Source: Thalassobaculum_A sp040219615
Lineage (GTDB): Bacteria; Pseudomonadota; Alphaproteobacteria; Thalassobaculales; Thalassobaculaceae
Length of the DNA stretch: 64,000 bases
Direction: 5' to 3'
Assembly: GCF_040219615.1 (NCBI RefSeq)
Contig: NZ_JAVJSE010000008.1
Location: forward strand, 1-64,000
Of the stretch, positions 16,749 through 25,939 are shown in pieces. The stretch's first letter is position 1. Each line of letters starts with the position of its first letter. The position numbers were made by a program, and so were the translations under genes. A model generated the notes under the pieces. It worked only from the letters and a program-made list of their open reading frames with translations. It searched no databases and was not told the DNA's origin.

Positions 16749-18875
16749 TCATATCTGCCCGAGCGTACGGATCTTTGCCTTCGGATGGATCTCGTTCTGC
16801 GACATTACCACGGTCTGCGGCCGGAATCGCTCGATGATCGACCGCACATACGGCCGGATCAGCGGCGACGTCAGCAGGCAGGGCTGCTCGCCCATCGCGG
16901 TGTATTTGTCGAACTGGTGGCGGACCGTGGTGATGAACTGCTGCAGCCGGCTGGGCGCCATCGAGAGCTGGCGGTCGTCGCCGGTGCCGATCAGCGACTC
17001 CGCGAACGCTTGCTCCCATTCCGGCGACAGCGACACCAGCGGGATCACGCCCTCCTCGTCGGCGTAGGCTTCGCTGATCTGGCGGGCCAGGCGGGCGCGG
17101 ACGTGTTCGGTGATGGTCGCGACGTTGCGGCTGTAACCGGCGGCCTCGGCGACTCCCTCCAGGATCGTCGGCAGGTCTCGGATCGAGATGCGTTCGGTCA
17201 GCAGGTTCTGCAGCACGCGCTGCAGGCCGCCGACCGAGATCTGCGCCGGCACCACGTCGGCCACCAGCTTCTGGTTCTTGTCGCCGAGTTCGTCGAGCAG
17301 CTTCTGGGTCTCGCCGTAGGACAGCATCTCCGACATGTTGTCGCGCACCATCTCGGTCAGGTGCGTGGTGATCACGGTCGACGGGTCGACCACGGTATAG
17401 CCCTTGAACAGGGCCTCCTCGCGCAGGTCGGGCGAGATCCACATGGCCGGCAGGCCGAAGGTGGGCTCCTTGGTGTCGGTGCCCGGCAGCTCGATCTTGC
17501 CGCCGGTCGGGTCCATGACCAGCAGCCGGTTCGGGCGCAGCTCGCCCCGTCCGACCTCGATCTCCTTGACCCGGATGACATAGGTGTTGGCGCCGAGCTG
17601 CAGGTTATCCTGGATGCGGACCTGCGGCATGATGAACCCGCTCTCGGCCGCGAGCTGGCGGCGCAGCGCCTTGATCTGGTCGGTCAGGCGCTGGCCCTCG
17701 ACCGCCTCGTTGATCAGCGGCAGCAGGCCGTAGCCGAGTTCCAGCCGGATCAGGTCGATCTGCAGCGCCGAGGAGATCGGCTCCTCCGGCGGCGGGGCGG
17801 CGGCGGCGGTCTCCTCGGCCTCGACCTCGGCTGCCTTGGCATTCTCGCGGTTGCGCCACAGGAAGTAGGCACCGCTGCCCGTCACGCCTGCGATCAGCAG
17901 GAACGGCACCATCGGGATGCCGGGCAGCATGGACATGATGACCATGAGCCCGGAGCTCATCATCAGCGCCTTCGGGTAGCCGCCGAGCTGGCCGAACACC
18001 GACTCGTCGGCCGAGCCCTCGGTGCCGCCCTTGGTGACCAGCATACCGGCGGCGGTCGAGACGATCAGGGCGGGGATCTGGCTGACCAGGCCGTCGCCGA
18101 CCGTCAGGATCGTGTAGGTCGTGGACGCGTCGGCGAACGTCATGCCGTTCTGCGCCATGCCGATGATCATGCCGCCGACCACGTTGATCACGGTGATCAG
18201 CAGGCCGGCGACCGCGTCGCCGCGCACGAACTTCGAGGCGCCGTCCATGGAGCCGAAGAAGCCGCTTTCCTGGCTCAGTTCCTCGCGCCGCTTGCGGGCC
18301 TCGTCCTCGTTGATCAGGCCCGAGGACAGGTCGGCGTCGATCGCCATCTGCTTGCCCGGCATGGCGTCGAGGCTGAACCGTGCCGAGACCTCCGCAATAC
18401 GCCCGGAGCCCTTGGTGATGACGATGAAGTTCACGATCACCAGGATCGAGAACACGATCACGCCGATCACCGGGTTTCCGGCCATCATGAAGTTGCCGAA
18501 CGCCTGAATGACCTGGCCGGCGGCATCCGTGCCGGTGTGGCCCTCGCCGAGGATCAGGCGCGTGGACGCCAGGTTCAGCGACAGCCGCAGCATGGTCGCG
18601 ATCAGCAGGATCATCGGGAAGGCGCTGAAGTCGAGCGGCTTCCGGATGAACATCACGGTCATCAGGATCAGGACGGAGAACAGCAGCGAGATCGCCAGAC
18701 AGAAGTCCAGCAACCAGGTCGGCATCGGCAGGATCAGCACCGACAGGATGGCGATCACGCCGGTGGCGAGCAGGATGTCGCCCCGACGCATGGCTTCGCC
18801 GATGCTGCCGAAGCTCGGCAGCGTCAGGCCGCCGGTGGGTCCGCGCCCACCATTCGGTCCGGAGGCGTCAGCCAT
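16749..18875 (-). CDS. flhA: Flagellar type III export gate protein FlhA
   Basis: Inner membrane export gate component of 708 residues, the normal length. The N-terminal half has about eight transmembrane segments and the conserved cytoplasmic loop with the FHIPEP-type region (here SARFSLDAMPGKQMAIDADL). The C-terminal half is the cytosolic nonamer ring that binds chaperone-substrate complexes. It starts 34 bases after flbD, in the same order as in the Caulobacter fliF-to-flhA region. Confidence 0.97.
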   Translation of the reverse strand: MADASGPNGGRGPTGGLTLPSFGSIGEAMRRGDILLATGVIAILSVLILPMPTWLLDFCLAISLLFSVLILMTVMFIRKPLDFSAFPMILLIATMLRLSLNLASTRLILGEGHTGTDAAGQVIQAFGNFMMAGNPVIGVIVFSILVIVNFIVITKGSGRIAEVSARFSLDAMPGKQMAIDADLSSGLINEDEARKRREELSQESGFFGSMDGASKFVRGDAVAGLLITVINVVGGMIIGMAQNGMTFADASTTYTILTVGDGLVSQIPALIVSTAAGMLVTKGGTEGSADESVFGQLGGYPKALMMSSGLMVIMSMLPGIPMVPFLLIAGVTGSGAYFLWRNRENAKAAEVEAEETAAAAPPPEEPISSALQIDLIRLELGYGLLPLINEAVEGQRLTDQIKALRRQLAAESGFIMPQVRIQDNLQLGANTYVIRVKEIEVGRGELRPNRLLVMDPTGGKIELPGTDTKEPTFGLPAMWISPDLREEALFKGYTVVDPSTVITTHLTEMVRDNMSEMLSYGETQKLLDELGDKNQKLVADVVPAQISVGGLQRVLQNLLTERISIRDLPTILEGVAEAAGYSRNVATITEHVRARLARQISEAYADEEGVIPLVSLSPEWEQAFAESLIGTGDDRQLSMAPSRLQQFITTVRHQFDKYTAMGEQPCLLTSPLIRPYVRSIIERFRPQTVVMSQNEIHPKAKIRTLGQI

Positions 18876-18909
18876 CTCTCAGGCCTCTCCTCGAGGGCTG
18901 GTCAACGCT

Positions 18910-20349
18910 TCAGATCGACGCCCGGTCGGCGTCGCCCGGCGCCGGGACGTTGTAGCCCTCGTCCATGAACTGCTTGACCTTGTTGCGCAAGGTCCGGATC
19001 GAAATGCCGAGGATGTTGGCGGCATGCGTCCGGTTGCCCAGACAGTGCGACAGGGTGTCGATGATCAGGTCGCGCTCGACGTCCGCGACCGTCCGCCCAA
19101 CCAGCCGCGCCGTCGATGTCCCGCCGTCCGGCCCCGGCGCGGCCGCCGGACTGGCCGCCGGGGCTGCCGGAGCGGGCGCGCCCGGAGCCGCCGGCGCCGG
19201 GGCTTCCGTCGCCGCTGCTGCAGCCGGACGGGCGGCCTGGCCCATGTTCTCGCCGGTCAGGACGATGGCCTCGGGGCCGATCTCGGGACCCGCAGCGGCC
19301 AGCAGCACCGCCCGGTGCATGGTGTTCTCCAACTCGCGCACGTTGCCGCGCCAGTGGTGGCCCTCGAGGCGCTGCATCGCCGCCGCCGACAGCGGTCGAT
19401 CGGGCACGCCGTTGGCCTCGGCGTATTTCTTGGCGAAATAATCGGCCAGGGCCCGGATGTCGCCCGGCCGCTCGCGCAGCGCCGGCAGCTGCAGGTTGAA
19501 GACGTTCAGCCGGAAATACAGGTCCTCGCGGAACTTGCCGTCGCGCACATGCTGCTCGAGATCGCGGTTCGAGGTGGCGATCAGACGGATGTCGATCTTG
19601 ACCGGGTTGCTGCCGCCGACCCGGTCGATCTCGCGCTCCTGGACCGCCCGCAGCAGCTTGGCTTGCAGGCGGATGTCCATTTCGCTGATTTCGTCGAGCA
19701 GCAGGGTGCCCTTGTCGGCCTCCTCGAACTTGCCGATGCGGCGGGCGACCGCACCGGTGAAGGCGCCCTTCTCGTGCCCGAACAGCTCGGACTCCAGCAG
19801 ATTGTCGGGGATCGCCGCGCAGTTCACCGAGACGAACTTCTCGTTGGCGCGCCGCGACTTCGAGTGCAGGTAGCGCGCCAGCACCTCCTTGCCGGTCCCT
19901 GACTCGCCGGTGACCAGCACGCTGGCGTCCGACGGCGCGATCTGGTCGGCGAGCTTCAGTACTCCGGCCATTACCGGGTCGCGGAACACCACCGCGGTCT
20001 GCTCCTCGGCGACCGCGGCCAGCACGGCGGCGATCAGCTCGGGGTTCGGGGGCAGCGGGATATATTCCTTGGCACCGGCGCGGATCGCCGCGACCGCGGT
20101 GTCGGGATCGCTCTGGATGCCGCACGCCACCACCGGGGTGTTCATGCGCTCCTGCTTCATCTGCTTCATGAACCGGGCGACCGGCTGGCGAACCTCGATC
20201 ATGACCAGGTCGGCACCGGGGCCGTCGCGCAGGATCTTCAGGCCGCCTTCGATGTCTGGAACGTGGCTGACCTTGGCGCCGCGCTGCATGGCGATCTGCC
20301 CGGCCGTGGTGATGTGGCCCTCCAGTGTGCCGATGATCAGCAGGCGCAT
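18910..20349 (-). CDS. flbD: Sigma-54 activator FlbD
   Basis: NtrC-type enhancer-binding protein of 479 residues that drives sigma-54 flagellar promoters. The N-terminal receiver is degenerate: Glu52 (DLVMIEVRQP) sits where the phosphorylated Asp should be, the acidic pair at the start is missing (LLIIGTLEGH), and the active-site Lys is replaced (EYIPLPP). The AAA+ domain is intact, with GESGTGKE at 148-155 and the sigma-54 contact motif GAFTGA at 195-200. An Ala/Pro-rich linker (about 378-415) leads to a Fis-type helix-turn-helix (NILGISIRTLRNKVKQF). Caulobacter FlbD also works without phosphorylation, controlled by FliX, which is encoded at 54.6 kb. Confidence 0.95.
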   Translation of the reverse strand: MRLLIIGTLEGHITTAGQIAMQRGAKVSHVPDIEGGLKILRDGPGADLVMIEVRQPVARFMKQMKQERMNTPVVACGIQSDPDTAVAAIRAGAKEYIPLPPNPELIAAVLAAVAEEQTAVVFRDPVMAGVLKLADQIAPSDASVLVTGESGTGKEVLARYLHSKSRRANEKFVSVNCAAIPDNLLESELFGHEKGAFTGAVARRIGKFEEADKGTLLLDEISEMDIRLQAKLLRAVQEREIDRVGGSNPVKIDIRLIATSNRDLEQHVRDGKFREDLYFRLNVFNLQLPALRERPGDIRALADYFAKKYAEANGVPDRPLSAAAMQRLEGHHWRGNVRELENTMHRAVLLAAAGPEIGPEAIVLTGENMGQAARPAAAAATEAPAPAAPGAPAPAAPAASPAAAPGPDGGTSTARLVGRTVADVERDLIIDTLSHCLGNRTHAANILGISIRTLRNKVKQFMDEGYNVPAPGDADRASI

Positions 20350-20365
20350 GGTCTGGCTCCCGGTG

Positions 20366-21211
20366 TCACGAGTAGTAGTCCAGCCGCTGCGAGGGCGGCA
20401 GGATGGTGTTCAGCAGCATCTCGAGCTGGCGCGGGTTTTCCTGCCGGGCGATCGAACACGCCGCGACCATGTAGATCTGCTGGATCTGCCGCTCGTCGGC
20501 GGCATTGCGATCGACCTTCGCGGCCACCGGCGCGAACACCATGTAGGCCAGCACCGCCCCGTAGAAGGTCGTCAGCAGCGCCACCGCCATCGCCGGTCCG
20601 ATGGCGTTCGGGTCCTTGAGGTTGGCCAGCATCTGCACCAGGCCGATCAGCGTGCCGATCAGGCCCATTGCCGGCGCCACCTCGGCCGCCCGGCGCAGCA
20701 CGTTGGCGGCCCGGGTCATGCGTTCCGTGGTCGCCTCGATCTCGGTCCCGAGCACCGCCTCGACCCGTTCCGGCGCGCCGCCGTCGACGGCCATCGCCAC
20801 GGCGCGCTGCAGGAACGGCTCGGCGGCCAGCTGTGGCAGCACGTGGTCGAGCGCCAGGACACCATTCCGTCGCGCGATCTCGGCGAGGTTCATCGCCCGC
20901 TCACAGGCCCGCTGGGCATTGCGGGACGGCGGAAACACCGTCCGCAGCAGCAGCGGGATCACCGAGAACACCTCGCCGACCGAGAACGACACCATGGTGA
21001 CGGCGAAGGTCCCGAGCAGCACGATCAGCACCGACGGGAAGTCGATGAACGAGGGCAGGGAGTTGCCCAGGACGATCGCCGTGCCGATCAGCACGAACGC
21101 CGCGATCAGGCCGACCACCAGGGCGCCGTCCACCGTCGTCCCGCTCGGCGGTATGTCGTAGCTGACCGGTCCGCTGGATCGCGACGCGGCGTACTCGGCT
21201 CCCTCGGCCAT
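20366..21211 (-). CDS. motA: Flagellar stator protein MotA (PomA-like)
   Basis: Inner membrane stator subunit of 281 residues, about 30 longer than usual because of an extra polar N-terminus. It has four hydrophobic segments (about 30-50, 58-78, 178-198, 210-232), with the conserved Pro region APAMGLIGTLIGLVQML and a cytoplasmic loop with charged residues between segments 2 and 3. It resembles the shorter PomA branch more than E. coli MotA. It lies between fliN and flbD, an uncommon place, with no adjacent motB. The ion used cannot be told from MotA alone. Confidence 0.85.
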   Translation of the reverse strand: MAEGAEYAASRSSGPVSYDIPPSGTTVDGALVVGLIAAFVLIGTAIVLGNSLPSFIDFPSVLIVLLGTFAVTMVSFSVGEVFSVIPLLLRTVFPPSRNAQRACERAMNLAEIARRNGVLALDHVLPQLAAEPFLQRAVAMAVDGGAPERVEAVLGTEIEATTERMTRAANVLRRAAEVAPAMGLIGTLIGLVQMLANLKDPNAIGPAMAVALLTTFYGAVLAYMVFAPVAAKVDRNAADERQIQQIYMVAACSIARQENPRQLEMLLNTILPPSQRLDYYS

Positions 21212-21227
21212 GGTCTCCGCTCCGCGC

Positions 21228-21593
21228 TCAGGCCGGCCGATCGGCCTTGATGATCTCGGTCATGGTCACGCCCAGGCGCTCGTCGACGATCACCACTTCG
21301 CCACGCGCGACCAGGCGGTTGTTGACGTAGATGTCGATCGCCTCACCGACCTTGCGGTCGAGCTCGACGACGGCGCCGCGACCGAGCTTGAGGAGCTGGC
21401 TGACCTGCATGCTGGTCTTGCCGAGCACCGCCGAGACCTGGACCGGAATGTCATAGACCGCCTCGAGCTCGCGGGCGGTGATCTGGCCCTTGCCGTCGTC
21501 GGCGTAGACCTCCTCCGGTTCGTCCTGCGCCGCCATGGCTGCCGCCATGTCGTCGTCTTCGAGGTCCGTCAGGTTGAGATCGTCGTCGGACAT
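21228..21593 (-). CDS. fliN: Flagellar switch protein FliN
   Basis: C-ring protein of 121 residues. An acidic N-terminus (about 1-35) precedes the SpoA/FliN domain: YDIPVQVSAVLGKTSMQVSQLLKLGRGAVVELD, then a conserved VNNRLVARGEVVIVDERLGVT. It forms the lower C-ring with FliM and takes part in rotation control and export. Sits 14 bases after fliH and 16 before motA. Confidence 0.95.
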   Translation of the reverse strand: MSDDDLNLTDLEDDDMAAAMAAQDEPEEVYADDGKGQITARELEAVYDIPVQVSAVLGKTSMQVSQLLKLGRGAVVELDRKVGEAIDIYVNNRLVARGEVVIVDERLGVTMTEIIKADRPA

Positions 21594-21607
21594 GGCGTCC
21601 TCCTGGT

Positions 21608-22399
21608 TCAGCTGGGCTGCTCGGCATCGTCGCCCGCAGCGGAGTCATCGGGGTCGGGAATCTCGGCATCGTCGGCATTCGGCACCGCTTCATCGGTGTC
21701 CGGCACGGTGGCGGCGTCCAGGCGCTCGCCGCGCTCGCGCACGGGCTGGCCGGACAGCGCGCGCTCGACGATCTGGTCGATCTGGTCCCAGGTCTCGTCG
21801 AGCGACCGCTCGACGGCGCCGGCCTGCCAGGAGATCCGGCAGTCGTCGGTCGGCAGCTCCGGGTCGCCGACCAGCACCACCTGGCCCTCGTAGCCGACCC
21901 GCGACGCCATCAGCGTGACCTTGTCGCGCAGCGCTTCCTCGAGGGCCGGCGCGACACGGACCATGACCTTCGGCTGTTCGGTCAGGAACCCGAAGGCCTC
22001 GCGGATCACCCGCTCGACCTCCTGCAGCTCGCGGTCGCGCGAGAGCTGCGGCGCCAGCTTGCGCATCAGCGCCATGGACAGGCGGGCGGCATCCGCCTCC
22101 ATCGTCCTGGTCCAGGCGGCGTGCTGCTCGAAGACCTTGGGAAGCCGCGAGAACAGGATGTCCAGGGTGCGCCCGACCTGCTGCTCGATGCCGGCCATGG
22201 CATCCGCCATGCCCTCCTGGCGGCCGAGGGCGTGGGCCTCGGCGCGGGCCTGCTCCATCTCCTCGACCGAGAAGGTCGGCGGCCGGTTGGCCTCGGCCTC
22301 CGCGGCGGCCCGCCGCTTGGCGATCTCCTCCGCCTTGCGGCGGTCGTCCGCACCGTTGTCGAAGCTGTAGTCGAAGGTGAACGGCCTGGGGCGCGGCAT
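21608..22399 (-). CDS. fliH: Flagellar export regulator FliH
   Basis: Protein of 263 residues acting as a peripheral stalk partner of FliI. It begins with PRPFTFDYSFDNG, then a basic Ala/Glu coiled coil (about 20-75), and a C-terminal half with PKVMVRVAPALEEALRDKV and WQAGAVERS, typical of FliH/HrpE family proteins. A very acidic tail of about 40 residues follows. It comes right after fliF, where fliG would be expected between the two. Confidence 0.85.
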   Translation of the reverse strand: MPRPRPFTFDYSFDNGADDRRKAEEIAKRRAAAEAEANRPPTFSVEEMEQARAEAHALGRQEGMADAMAGIEQQVGRTLDILFSRLPKVFEQHAAWTRTMEADAARLSMALMRKLAPQLSRDRELQEVERVIREAFGFLTEQPKVMVRVAPALEEALRDKVTLMASRVGYEGQVVLVGDPELPTDDCRISWQAGAVERSLDETWDQIDQIVERALSGQPVRERGERLDAATVPDTDEAVPNADDAEIPDPDDSAAGDDAEQPS

Positions 22400-22445
22400 G
22401 GTCAGACGGTCCCCTGGAGGCTATGGATCGACGGTCCCGACGGCA

Positions 22446-24131
22446 TCACTGGGCCTCCTGGTACATCCAGTTGCGGATGATGGCGACCGCCTCTTCCGGG
22501 TGCTTGTCGACGATCTCGCCGATCTTGCGGAGCGACGAGGCGCGGACCCGGCCCTCGACCTGGTTGATGTCGATCATCTGGTCGAGCAGGCTTTCCTCGG
22601 CCTCGTCCTCGCCGTCCAGCAGCTCCGCCATGTCGGCGGTCGCGCCGGGCCCGGCGAGTTGCGCCAGTTGACCGTCCTGGCCGATCATGCCGCCGCCGCG
22701 CGAGGCGAGGGTGGTGGGCATGCTCTCGAACAGCCTGGTGAGCACCGGGCGCACCACCAGCAGGATGACCAGCAGTCCGACCACCGCCAGCACCAGCACC
22801 TCGGCGAGCTGCAGGAACTCTTCCTTCGAGATGCCGAACAGGAAGGCGCCGTCGTCGATGTCGGTCGGCTCGAGCTTCACGAACTCCATGTTCACGACCT
22901 CGACCGTGTCGCCACGATCGGCCCGGAAGCCGACCGCCGACTTGACCAGGGTCTCGATCTGCTCGAGCTGCTCCGGCGTGCGCGGCACGTAGACGCGCTG
23001 GCCGTCGTCGTTCCGGGTGTAGGCGCCGTCGACCAGGACGGCCACCGACAGGCGCTGGACCTCGCCTGACTCCTTGGTCCGCTGCCGGATCGTCTTGGAG
23101 ATCTCGTAGTTGACGGTCTCCTCGGTGCGGTTGTTGGAGGTCTGCGCCTGGGTGCCGTTGCCGCCCGAGGAGTCGACCGCCGACTCCGGCAGGTTGTTCT
23201 GGACGGTGACCGAGTCCTCGCGCGCCGTCTCGTTGGACTCGGCGCGGTCCTCGATGGTCTGGGTCGAGCGCGCGACCTGGCTGTCCGGATCGTAGCGCTC
23301 GGTGTTCTCGACCACCCGGCCGTAGTCGACCTCGGCGGTCACCTCGGCGCGGACCCGGCCGAGCCCGACCGTGCGCTCGACCATCTCCTCGATCGCGCGG
23401 CGCATCCGGGTCTCGTAGGCGGCCTTCATTTCCTCGGCGTTCAGCATCGCCAGCGAGGTCTGGGAATCCTCGCCGAAGCCGCGGGCCAGGAGCTCGCCGC
23501 GGTCGTCGAGGATCGACACGCCTTCGGGGTTCAGCTCCGGCACGGCGGCCGCGATCAGGTGCTGGATCGCCAGCACCTGCTCCTTGCCGGGCCGTTGCCC
23601 GCCCTGCAGCTGCAGCACGACCGACGCACTCGGCTTCTGACGCTCGCGCGAGAACAGCTCGCGGCGAGGCAGCACCAGGTGGACACGGGCGCCGCGGACG
23701 TTGCGCATCGACGAGATGGTGCGCCCGAGTTCTCCCTCCAGCGCCCTGACCAGGTTGACGTTCTGGACGAAGCTGGTGGTGCCGAGGCCCTGGCTCTTGT
23801 CGAACAGCTCGTAGCCGACCGATCCGCCGCCGGGCAGGCCCTGCTCGGCGAGCGAGACGCGCAGCCGAAGGACATCGTCGGAGGGAACGAAGACCTGGGT
23901 GCCGTTGGCCTTGAGCTGGTACGGAATCTCGCGGGTGTCGAGCTCGCGCACGATCGACCCGGCGTCGGCCGGGTCGAGATCGGCGTAGAGCAGGGACATG
24001 CTGCCGGTCGACAGGCGCGAGACCAGGAAGATGAAAAAGCCGACAACCGCAATGCCGGTGCCGGCCAACGCAGCGAGCCGCACCGGGCCCAGGTTCCGGA
24101 TCAGGTCGGCGAAGGGGTTCATGCCCGTCAC
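22446..24131 (-). CDS. fliF: Flagellar MS-ring protein FliF
   Basis: MS-ring subunit of 561 residues in the inner membrane. First transmembrane segment at about 17-37, then ring-building motifs (SLLYADLDPADAGSIVREL; ALEGELGRTISSMRNVRGARVHL), a periplasmic linker rich in Glu, Asn and Thr, a second transmembrane segment at about 443-462, and a cytoplasmic tail. The tail ends in the alphaproteobacterial FliG-binding segment (RVRASSLRKIGEIVDKHPEE). First gene of the long leftward operon. The usual partner gene fliG does not follow: only 46 bases separate it from fliH. Confidence 0.96.
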   Translation of the reverse strand: MTGMNPFADLIRNLGPVRLAALAGTGIAVVGFFIFLVSRLSTGSMSLLYADLDPADAGSIVRELDTREIPYQLKANGTQVFVPSDDVLRLRVSLAEQGLPGGGSVGYELFDKSQGLGTTSFVQNVNLVRALEGELGRTISSMRNVRGARVHLVLPRRELFSRERQKPSASVVLQLQGGQRPGKEQVLAIQHLIAAAVPELNPEGVSILDDRGELLARGFGEDSQTSLAMLNAEEMKAAYETRMRRAIEEMVERTVGLGRVRAEVTAEVDYGRVVENTERYDPDSQVARSTQTIEDRAESNETAREDSVTVQNNLPESAVDSSGGNGTQAQTSNNRTEETVNYEISKTIRQRTKESGEVQRLSVAVLVDGAYTRNDDGQRVYVPRTPEQLEQIETLVKSAVGFRADRGDTVEVVNMEFVKLEPTDIDDGAFLFGISKEEFLQLAEVLVLAVVGLLVILLVVRPVLTRLFESMPTTLASRGGGMIGQDGQLAQLAGPGATADMAELLDGEDEAEESLLDQMIDINQVEGRVRASSLRKIGEIVDKHPEEAVAIIRNWMYQEAQ

Positions 24132-24342
24132 TCCCCGCGGGGCCGCCGCCTGTGGCGAAGGCCGTTACGTAAATACGTCTAAAATTTTATACAAAATCTT
24201 GCTAGCTTTGGATAGCCCCACTGGGCAAAATTTTCCTAGCAACGCTATCATGCTTATCTGTAAAAAAGAACAATGAATTACGGCGGTACATTACGGGTAC
24301 GGGTGAAGTGGGAGCGGCCACGCGGCCCGACAGGGAGGGAGA

Positions 24343-25923
24343 ATGGCCCGGCGTAGCGGGGGCAGACAGACCGGGCGACCGCCCGCCGCGCCGCGGGCGC
24401 CGCGGGTCGATCCGGCCGACCCGGTGGTGCGGCGTCACGCCGAGGAGGTCCGGGCCGCGATGCAGGCCCTGGAACGGGGCGACCTCGAAAGCGCCCGCAG
24501 CGGCTTCCGGGCGGTCCTGGACGAGAATATCAGGCATCCGGATGCGCTGCTCGGCATGGGCCTGTTCGCCAGCCGGGTCGAGTTGTTCGATACCGCGGCC
24601 TCGCTGATCCGCCAGGCCATCGACATAGATCCCGGGAACGGCAGCTACTGGTCGAATTTGGGCAACGTGCTGCAGAAGATGGACCGTTGGGACGAGGCGA
24701 TCGAGGCCCACCGGAAGGCCGTGCGGTTCAACCCGAACCATTTCGCCATCCGCCAGAACCTGGGCAGCGCGCTCAATCTCGCCGACCGTCCGTTCGAGGG
24801 GCTGCCGCACCTGCGGGAAGCGCTGCGGCTCAACCCGAACTCGCCGGACGTCGCCGCCAGTTACGCTACCACCTTGTATCGGGTCGGCGAGTACGGTGCC
24901 GCGGCGCGGTTCTTCCGCCAGGCCCTGGCCGGCAACCCGCAGCTCGCCGGCGCGCGGTTCAACGGCGCCGTCAACCTCAACTGGATCGGGCAGTGGCAGG
25001 AGGGCTGGCAGTCCTACGACTGGCGGTATGCGACACAGGGCTTTCACCATCCGCCGGCCCTGTTCAGGGCGCCGGATCCGTTGCCCGAGGACCTGCATGG
25101 CCGCAAGGCCCTGGTGTTCGGCGAGCAGGGGATCGGCGACGAGGTCCGGTTCGCCACCATGGTCCCGGATCTGCTCGGCCGCGGGGCCACCGTGACCCTG
25201 GAATGCGCGGCCAAGCTGCAGCCGCTGTTTCAGCGGTCGTTCCCGACGGCGACGGTGCGGGCCTTTCCGGTACCGGGCGAGGCGTCCGAGGCCGGGCTGG
25301 ACGACTTCGACATCGTCCTGCCGACCGGCAGCCTCGGCCGGCACTTCCGCATGGGAGCCGACCGGTTCCCGGAGCGCCGGCAGGTGCTGCAGGCGGACCC
25401 GGTCCGGGTGGCGGAGCTGGGGCGGCGGGTCGCCGCGATCGCTCCCGGGCCCACGGTCGGCCTGTGCTGGCGCAGCCGGGCCCGCGGGCGTACCCGCGCC
25501 GAGTTCTACCCGGAGGTGGCCGAACTCGGGCCGATCCTGGCGGTTCCGGGCGTGACCTTCGTGAACCTGCAGTATGACGATTGCGCCGCCGAGCTCGCGG
25601 AGATCCGGGAACGCTTCGGCGTCCAGGTTCACGTGATCGACGGCCTTGACCTGTTCGACGACCTGGCCGGCTCGGCCGCGCTGAGCGCCGCGCTGGACAT
25701 GGTCGTGAGCGCCAACACGTCGGTCGCCGCCATCGCCGGCGGCGTCGGCGTGCCGACCGTCGAGTTCCACGGCCGGCCGGTGCCGCCGGGTTACCCGGTC
25801 AACGGCCATGATCCCTGGTTCCCGTCGGTCACGCCGGTCGGCAAGCGGATGGCGGATCCCTGGGGACGACTGTTTCGCACGGTCGCGAGACTGGTGGCGG
25901 AGCGGGGAGGCGGCTCGGCCTAG
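24343..25923 (+). CDS. TPR-glycosyltransferase A (FlmG-like)
   Basis: Protein of 526 residues with a TPR domain (about 34-240, with units such as SYWSNLGNVLQKMDRWDEAIEA) fused to a GT-B-like glycosyltransferase domain (about 255-515). GT motifs: EQGIGDE at 261-267, VGLCWRSRARGR, FVNLQYDD and a late SANTSVAAIAGGVGVPT. This layout matches Caulobacter FlmG, in which the TPR part recognises flagellins and the GT part attaches a sugar to them in the cytoplasm. It is one of four such genes here. The ATG follows a strong GGGAGGGAG. Divergent from fliF; converges with sciP 16 bases away. Role in flagellin modification is inferred. Confidence 0.75.
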   Translation: MARRSGGRQTGRPPAAPRAPRVDPADPVVRRHAEEVRAAMQALERGDLESARSGFRAVLDENIRHPDALLGMGLFASRVELFDTAASLIRQAIDIDPGNGSYWSNLGNVLQKMDRWDEAIEAHRKAVRFNPNHFAIRQNLGSALNLADRPFEGLPHLREALRLNPNSPDVAASYATTLYRVGEYGAAARFFRQALAGNPQLAGARFNGAVNLNWIGQWQEGWQSYDWRYATQGFHHPPALFRAPDPLPEDLHGRKALVFGEQGIGDEVRFATMVPDLLGRGATVTLECAAKLQPLFQRSFPTATVRAFPVPGEASEAGLDDFDIVLPTGSLGRHFRMGADRFPERRQVLQADPVRVAELGRRVAAIAPGPTVGLCWRSRARGRTRAEFYPEVAELGPILAVPGVTFVNLQYDDCAAELAEIRERFGVQVHVIDGLDLFDDLAGSAALSAALDMVVSANTSVAAIAGGVGVPTVEFHGRPVPPGYPVNGHDPWFPSVTPVGKRMADPWGRLFRTVARLVAERGGGSA

Positions 25924-25939
25924 TGGCCGATTTCGACCA

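Noticed and set aside
16476..18968. Long open frame antisense to flhA
   Set aside because: Shadow of flhA. The translation is dominated by charged low-complexity sequence without a fold, while FlhA motifs on the minus strand are unambiguous.
24132..24342. CtrA or sigma-54 site in the AT-rich gap between fliF and TPR-glycosyltransferase A
   Set aside because: The gap has AT-rich palindromes such as TAAAATTTTA, but no TTAA-N7-TTAA or TGGC-N7-TTGC pattern on either strand. The promoter of the fliF operon remains unidentified.
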